From positions 1 through 64,000 of the forward strand of contig CANFEB010000002.1 in assembly GCA_947445775.1 (NCBI GenBank): a DNA stretch of 64,000 bases, given 5' to 3'. Below, piece by piece: positions 61,201-64,000 of the stretch. Source of the DNA: Oligoflexales bacterium. Its GTDB lineage: Bacteria > Bdellovibrionota_B > Oligoflexia > Oligoflexales > RGVZ01. The translations under genes and the position numbers were made by a program. The notes below the pieces were generated by a model. That model searched no databases, had not been told where the DNA came from, and saw nothing but the letters and a program-made list of their open reading frames with translations. Position 1 is the first letter of the stretch; the number at the start of each line of letters is the position of its first letter.

Positions 61201-61529
61201 GACTGCTAGAGGCCGACGAAAAATTGCGCGCGCAAATGTCTGCGGCAGTGATTGCTGCGGCAACTGGTGACGGGCTGGTGGTGGCGCCAAGCGACAACGA
61301 TTCTGCTGGCTGGAGTCAAAGCACTGAGATGCTGCAATACGCCGTGGCGCGCATGTGGCGCATGATGACCCAGTTGCATAAACTCGGAATCCGCTACGGG
61401 ATACAACTGGAAGGCCCATGGTGGTCAACTCCACGCTACAAGCATGCTTATGTGGAGCCCGTTAGTAATCCAAGTAGCCCGAGCGGCGCGAGCAGCGCCG
61501 GCGTTAATGTCCGTATTGTTCGGTTTTAA
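58212..61529 (+). CDS. Large exported protein with a C-terminal clan CD-like peptidase domain
   Basis: A 1105-residue protein with a signal peptide (cleavage after ASA near residue 31). Residues to about 500 are helical, 520-800 contain hydrophobic segments, and the last 320 have a caspase/gingipain-type layout: strand-plus-histidine MRIMTHGLPG (His853) and strand-plus-cysteine AVLFACLVGANM (Cys912), 59 residues apart, as in clan CD peptidases and DUF4347-like domains. The two-residue dyad is seen; the family assignment is inference. ATG 58212 has GGAG eight bases upstream; a GTG three codons earlier is rejected. It may be cotranscribed with ctaA. Confidence 0.6.
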   Translation: MVYRGLKPLFTGVLTLSVVVASALPASAARRQTTLNQESGSCPALDQILDEAEARNSDLAPHQAGKQDEFAPGVMAAFSECLVRGAVNDETAKGELRVALQSLSQRGLAAVHEIAPVVALINETGGASQASQQPSAAAASIFAANSMIQIAEASRLLDTRMGRLRAADARMAVAQFASEISRRGVRDSVDSADFIAHGQGIRILTTEIAGRVDEVAQLAAITSRRDMAASLTTRLRTFSRRSGDAPALNAPTLHAAAILDLEKLFEEANSQANTLEYSGINGQVERDAARNWSTAFDGRLMVVLKTVSPEAQSPAEAVEVWHAALRRANPEAIEAIEAGPGSSATRDAKVLIELAPDQMRSEVYETAEAIRRVLPEVRKSVEQSSGMIDRSMFGFTDDALAAIRQVELILEGVALRVRRSTNPDEILQVWQHRDMFKNIAVWTLEASASKSKTATRLAAVFSGAVSRMWQPDVMFLRMDDLHQLHGIIEDQNSENWVRAFVNRQMAVVYAQSALLLGEAIAVPFSGGASGAAMPATLHAIVVGLQVAGKATLIVTSSLNIADRYVQDGVKGLVNPASGLDALTIIMMLPRPIPGPVDAQSWFGRALQSGRNSAAGWMHEAGRFAVVGHTAFGAYQIAYADHIAATLRLQGYQTSAAEVRRQAFGHFAQAFLLGMVEWGEYRRGQALGGDHHSQVIAGTNPFKIFAKRLRNMVFPHKAAIDAYNSLAPVIGAPLAGAVSVLPAAAYIAYDYVIASEAMMYFYAGTDFGYFAHNRNQQEYPDLAAGESAVTFVGFDEADMLHAGAHAIDAHRLEMEKYGNRYFIYDYHSREEFLTKLASHASQHGPVKYMRIMTHGLPGKLYTADVQVSAGDGEDTAQRDGWIDAPWLRSNRDRIRGIAANGMAPGARAVLFACLVGANMDTAAPGLAEDSGDDFLRAFGETLLYQGGLIDASVRFLVGLDTVYGSMLNWAARDEVIRNGALQHQPVLPLNLFREGKSGLLEADEKLRAQMSAAVIAAATGDGLVVAPSDNDSAGWSQSTEMLQYAVARMWRMMTQLHKLGIRYGIQLEGPWWSTPRYKHAYVEPVSNPSSPSGASSAGVNVRIVRF

Positions 61530-61561
61530 GTTCGACTTGAATTTTAAGGGAGCATCAGGCC

Positions 61562-61855
61562 GTGGCTGCATTGTCTAGTAAGCAAAACAAATTCCTGCGT
61601 GGATTGGCTCATGACCTGAATCCGGTGGTGAAGATGGGGCAGCACGGAATCACCGAGGCGGCGATCAAGGAGATCAGCCGCTGCCTGAGCGATCATGAAC
61701 TCATCAAAATTCGCGTTGCTTGCGATGAACAGGCAGCCTTTCAAGAGATTCTGGCTGGAATCGAATCGGCTTGCGGTGCGACGACCATCGACGCCATCGG
61801 GCATACGGTGGTGCTTTATAAGCGATCCAAGACGCCGAAAATCAATCTTCCTTAG
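61562..61855 (+). CDS. yhbY: CRM-domain RNA-binding protein YhbY
   Basis: A 97-residue YhbY protein, the usual length. It is one CRM domain: LSSKQNKFLRGLAHDLNPVVKMGQHGIT with the GxxG-type loop (GQHG), and IGHTVVLYKRSKTPKINL at the end. YhbY associates with the large ribosomal subunit during assembly. The start is GTG 61562, preceded by GGGAG. It lies 32 bp after the large exported protein gene. Confidence 0.93.
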   Translation: MAALSSKQNKFLRGLAHDLNPVVKMGQHGITEAAIKEISRCLSDHELIKIRVACDEQAAFQEILAGIESACGATTIDAIGHTVVLYKRSKTPKINLP

Positions 61856-62009
61856 GGTCTGCCAGGGATCTCTGGATTTGCATTTACGCTAAATAAATTC
61901 ACTCATTACGGTCACTTATCAAAAAGACAAGTGATGCCTTTATGTTCGCCTCAATTTTCCATGAAAAAAGCCGAAAAGGTCGGGGTAACTGGAATTGGAG
62001 CACCGAGCC

Positions 62010-62618
62010 ATGGGCAAATCAATCTTGGGATGCGCCGCAGCCCTGCTATTATTCGCGTGCGAGGCGCGCGTGGATCCATTTGCGACGCCCCCAATTGGGG
62101 CCGTGATGAGAATCAAACCGTCTCTGATCGATGGGATGCCTTCGGCGCTCGATCAGCGTAAAGGCCTCGCGGCAGCAGAGCCGACAAGGGCCACTTTGAT
62201 TTATTTAACGAGCAAAAAAAAGGACGTGGACGGCGCGGCGGACACCAGTGACGACGTCACTGCAATTGTAGTCAGCGATTCCCGAGGTGAGAGAGCATCG
62301 TGGAACTGGCAAAGCCTCGAGCGGGGCGCTGAATCATCATCATCACCATCACCATCACCATCACCATCATCATCATCTTCTTCTTCCGATTCTTATTCGC
62401 ATTGCCGTCATTCTGAGCCGGATATGATAGAATTGCTGGCAGAGTTTGGGGGGATGGTCTTGATTTGCGACAGCACTTTAGTGGATGCGATGGACGCTGC
62501 CAAAATCATTACATTCACCACCCGTAGTGGAGCCATCAAGAGTTTTACCAGTTGGGGAACTACCAACGCCGAATTGGGGAGTGGCAGGGCCATCGTAATC
62601 CATTCCTTTCCCATTTGA
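62010..62618 (+). CDS. Lipoprotein with Ser/Pro-rich linker
   Basis: A 202-residue lipoprotein: MGKSILGCAAALLLFAC has a lipobox at its end. Residues about 108-135 are a Ser/Pro linker made of SP repeats, encoded by CATCAC/CATCAT simple sequence. No family is recognised. GGAG precedes ATG 62010. Confidence 0.6.
   Translation: MGKSILGCAAALLLFACEARVDPFATPPIGAVMRIKPSLIDGMPSALDQRKGLAAAEPTRATLIYLTSKKKDVDGAADTSDDVTAIVVSDSRGERASWNWQSLERGAESSSSPSPSPSPSSSSSSSDSYSHCRHSEPDMIELLAEFGGMVLICDSTLVDAMDAAKIITFTTRSGAIKSFTSWGTTNAELGSGRAIVIHSFPI
62334..62378 (+). repeat. TCA/TCACCA simple repeat in the lipoprotein linker
   Basis: A 45-bp run of TCA and CCA triplets, coding Ser and Pro in frame. It is a trinucleotide-type tract prone to slippage; in another frame it would read as His codons. 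Confidence 0.8.
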
Positions 62619-62662
62619 TGATCACAAGTTGGTCATCACAACCCTGACCGCAAGGAATCGCG

Positions 62663-64000
62663 ATGAACGTGAAAAAAGGTTTGGCCGGGATATTTATTTT
62701 TGTGATTATTGGAATCACGATCAGCTCCTGCAAATGCTCTGACTCAAATTTCAGTGGTGTGTCGAAAACGCGGCCTCCCACCACAGGTGGGGACCCAGGT
62801 GACGATGCCAAGGGCGTCATCAGCAGGACGTTGAATTCTGTCACCAGCCACAAGATCTGGATTGTCACCTCTGCCGGCGTTGCAAAGCGTCTGACCTTAG
62901 AGGGTAATGAGGTCAAAGAGACTCGAAGTTGGAGCGGCCTTGACGGCAATCTAGGCACCAGAACCTACGTCACCGAGGGTGGTTTCATCGCGGCCAGGTT
63001 TCCCAACATTTACTTTATTGATCCAGATGGCACCCCTCAGGGGCCGATTCCAGCCAGCAATAAAAAAGTCATTTCAGAAGCCACAGATCGCATTTGCTTG
63101 GCCTCGTATAAACGCGGAGACAAGCGCTTTATGCTGGCGGCTTGGGGCAAGGGGGCATATCGAGAGTTTCCCTTGGCCGACACGCCGCCATACCGCCCCA
63201 TGTGGGATGGGGCAGCCAGCCATGAAGGTACCCTGGGTCTGGCAGCCCTTTGGGGATACAGTTGCTTCATCGACCAGAAGAGAATGGTTTTTTACTCGCA
63301 GCATGGTGGTGGTGGCAACGCCTTGGACTTGAACACCATGCAGAAGGTTAATCCTGAGAGTGTGGCGCCCAATGCCAAGTTTGTTTCCGTCAACATCCCA
63401 CCCCTGACCAAAGTCATTCCTCTAACGTCTTTGCTGACCAAAGGCATTACTCCATCCTCTTACGCCATAGCCGGCGATGCCAACGGCAACATCATCAACG
63501 GAGTGGGCGTTTATACAGCGTCACATGATCCGATCAGTGACACGATTTGGGTGAGCAAGGGGAAAATTGGGGTTTATCCGGCGAGCTGTTTTTCCAGCAC
63601 GCCCAACTGTGCTGGCTTTGCCGAGTATGATCCCCCGGCTGGTGGGATTGGCCCAATGAGCGCTTTGAAAGATGGCCGAATTATCGGGGCAACCAGAACC
63701 TCAGGCAACATCTATGTCATGTCCCTGAAAAATCCCGCCGATCGCACCGCAGGAATCAATGTGACCAAGATCGCCTCAGTTGGGGGAGATCCCTATATGT
63801 ATACGGACTTCACCGGCGCAACTTTATATGTGAGCAACGCCGAACAAACTTTTGATTTTGGTGAGGCACCGGGTTTTGTTCCGGACAAAGCCGTGGTCGG
63901 GTCAAAATTCAGATGGACCGCAAAAGGCGGCGCATCCACTGAATGGAAGTCGATGAAGGTTGAAATCCGCTGCTACAATGACGGGGCCGCCAAGCCAGAA
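62663..64000 (+). CDS. Large lipoprotein, truncated by the window end
   Basis: A lipoprotein open for 446 codons to the last base of the window; I translated it fully and saw no stop. MNVKKGLAGIFIFVIIGITISSC ends in a lipobox. AAGGA precedes ATG 62663. The rest looks beta-propeller-like: repeated short strands such as GKGAYREFPL, GYSCFIDQKRMVFYS, ISDTIWVSKGKIGVY and DGRIIGATRTSGNIYVMSL. It closely resembles the protein at 47540 in style. No enzyme motif is seen. Confidence 0.75.
   Translation, partial: MNVKKGLAGIFIFVIIGITISSCKCSDSNFSGVSKTRPPTTGGDPGDDAKGVISRTLNSVTSHKIWIVTSAGVAKRLTLEGNEVKETRSWSGLDGNLGTRTYVTEGGFIAARFPNIYFIDPDGTPQGPIPASNKKVISEATDRICLASYKRGDKRFMLAAWGKGAYREFPLADTPPYRPMWDGAASHEGTLGLAALWGYSCFIDQKRMVFYSQHGGGGNALDLNTMQKVNPESVAPNAKFVSVNIPPLTKVIPLTSLLTKGITPSSYAIAGDANGNIINGVGVYTASHDPISDTIWVSKGKIGVYPASCFSSTPNCAGFAEYDPPAGGIGPMSALKDGRIIGATRTSGNIYVMSLKNPADRTAGINVTKIASVGGDPYMYTDFTGATLYVSNAEQTFDFGEAPGFVPDKAVVGSKFRWTAKGGASTEWKSMKVEIRCYNDGAAKPE

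Noticed and set aside
62334-62378. Apparent polyhistidine (tag-like) coding run
   Set aside because: In the reading frame of the lipoprotein these triplets code Ser and Pro; His codons appear only in another frame. There is no sign of vector sequence.
1-64000. tRNA, rRNA and riboswitch genes
   Set aside because: I looked for tRNA T-loop and acceptor patterns and for conserved riboswitch cores in the gaps and saw none that hold up; a covariance search was not possible.

Overview
The window reads as chromosomal DNA of a Gram-negative bacterium with moderate-to-high GC, dense coding and few long gaps. Many products carry lipoprotein signals (lipobox such as LSGC, VASC, LFAC), there is a type IV pilin, and there is aerobic respiration equipment (heme A synthase, cytochrome c domains). 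The gene content fits the Bdellovibrionota or an allied former deltaproteobacterial lineage: a 61-residue histone-fold protein like the one known from Bdellovibrio, a DUF222-type HNH nuclease relic, many secreted proteases and orphan lipoproteins, and fatty-acid and amino-acid catabolism. The lineage is inferred from content; no rRNA or tRNA gene was seen.

Layout. 1-3.8 kb: secreted protein, OsmC, Fur-box-controlled bacterioferritin-associated ferredoxin, type IV pilin, and a glycosyltransferase-methyltransferase fusion preceded by a tiny ORF. 4-8.2 kb: acetaldehyde dehydrogenase with its DUF779 partner, a zinc metallopeptidase lipoprotein and glutaryl-CoA dehydrogenase. 8.3-11.8 kb: a fused alpha/beta E1 2-oxoacid dehydrogenase with a FabD-like acyltransferase that lacks the malonyl-binding arginine, then the bacterial histone. 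12-15.8 kb: complete TRAP transporter (TatT, DctP, DctQ, DctM). 15.8-18 kb: small secreted protein and a YfhO-like membrane protein. 18-24.2 kb: one operon for urate breakdown in pathway order (puuD, allB, alc, uraD, uraH, DUF6986 aldolase-like gene), with a divergent OPA-family transporter. 26.3-27.9 kb: degenerate HNH endonuclease flanked by two copies of the same perfect 20-bp palindrome. 28-34.3 kb: CPXCG protein, second OsmC protein, hydrolase, fadAB-type beta-oxidation operon. 34.3-39 kb: ComF, DUF1554 remnant, HepT-MntA toxin-antitoxin pair, hydrolase, acetyl-CoA synthetase.

39-64 kb is rich in envelope and secreted proteins: a papain-family lipoprotein, a sulfite-oxidase-like enzyme with two cytochrome c domains, LemA with two TPM-domain proteins, a beta-propeller-like protein, a HAMP protein, a CAP-domain lipoprotein, a tightly overlapped five-gene operon around an HTTM (gamma-carboxylase-like) membrane protein, a metzincin-like peptidase, a degenerate caspase-like lipoprotein, heme A synthase, a 1105-residue exported protein with a probable clan CD peptidase domain, YhbY and two lipoproteins, the last running off the window.

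Short tandem repeats with 9- to 12-bp units recur through the second half (40.8, 42.1, 46.9, 56.3 and 57.1 kb), some in coding frame and one just upstream of the heme A synthase start, suggesting frequent slippage-type variation. The strongest candidates for unusual biology are the histone, the E1/acyltransferase pair, the palindrome-flanked HNH relic, and the clan CD-like and pseudo-caspase proteins.
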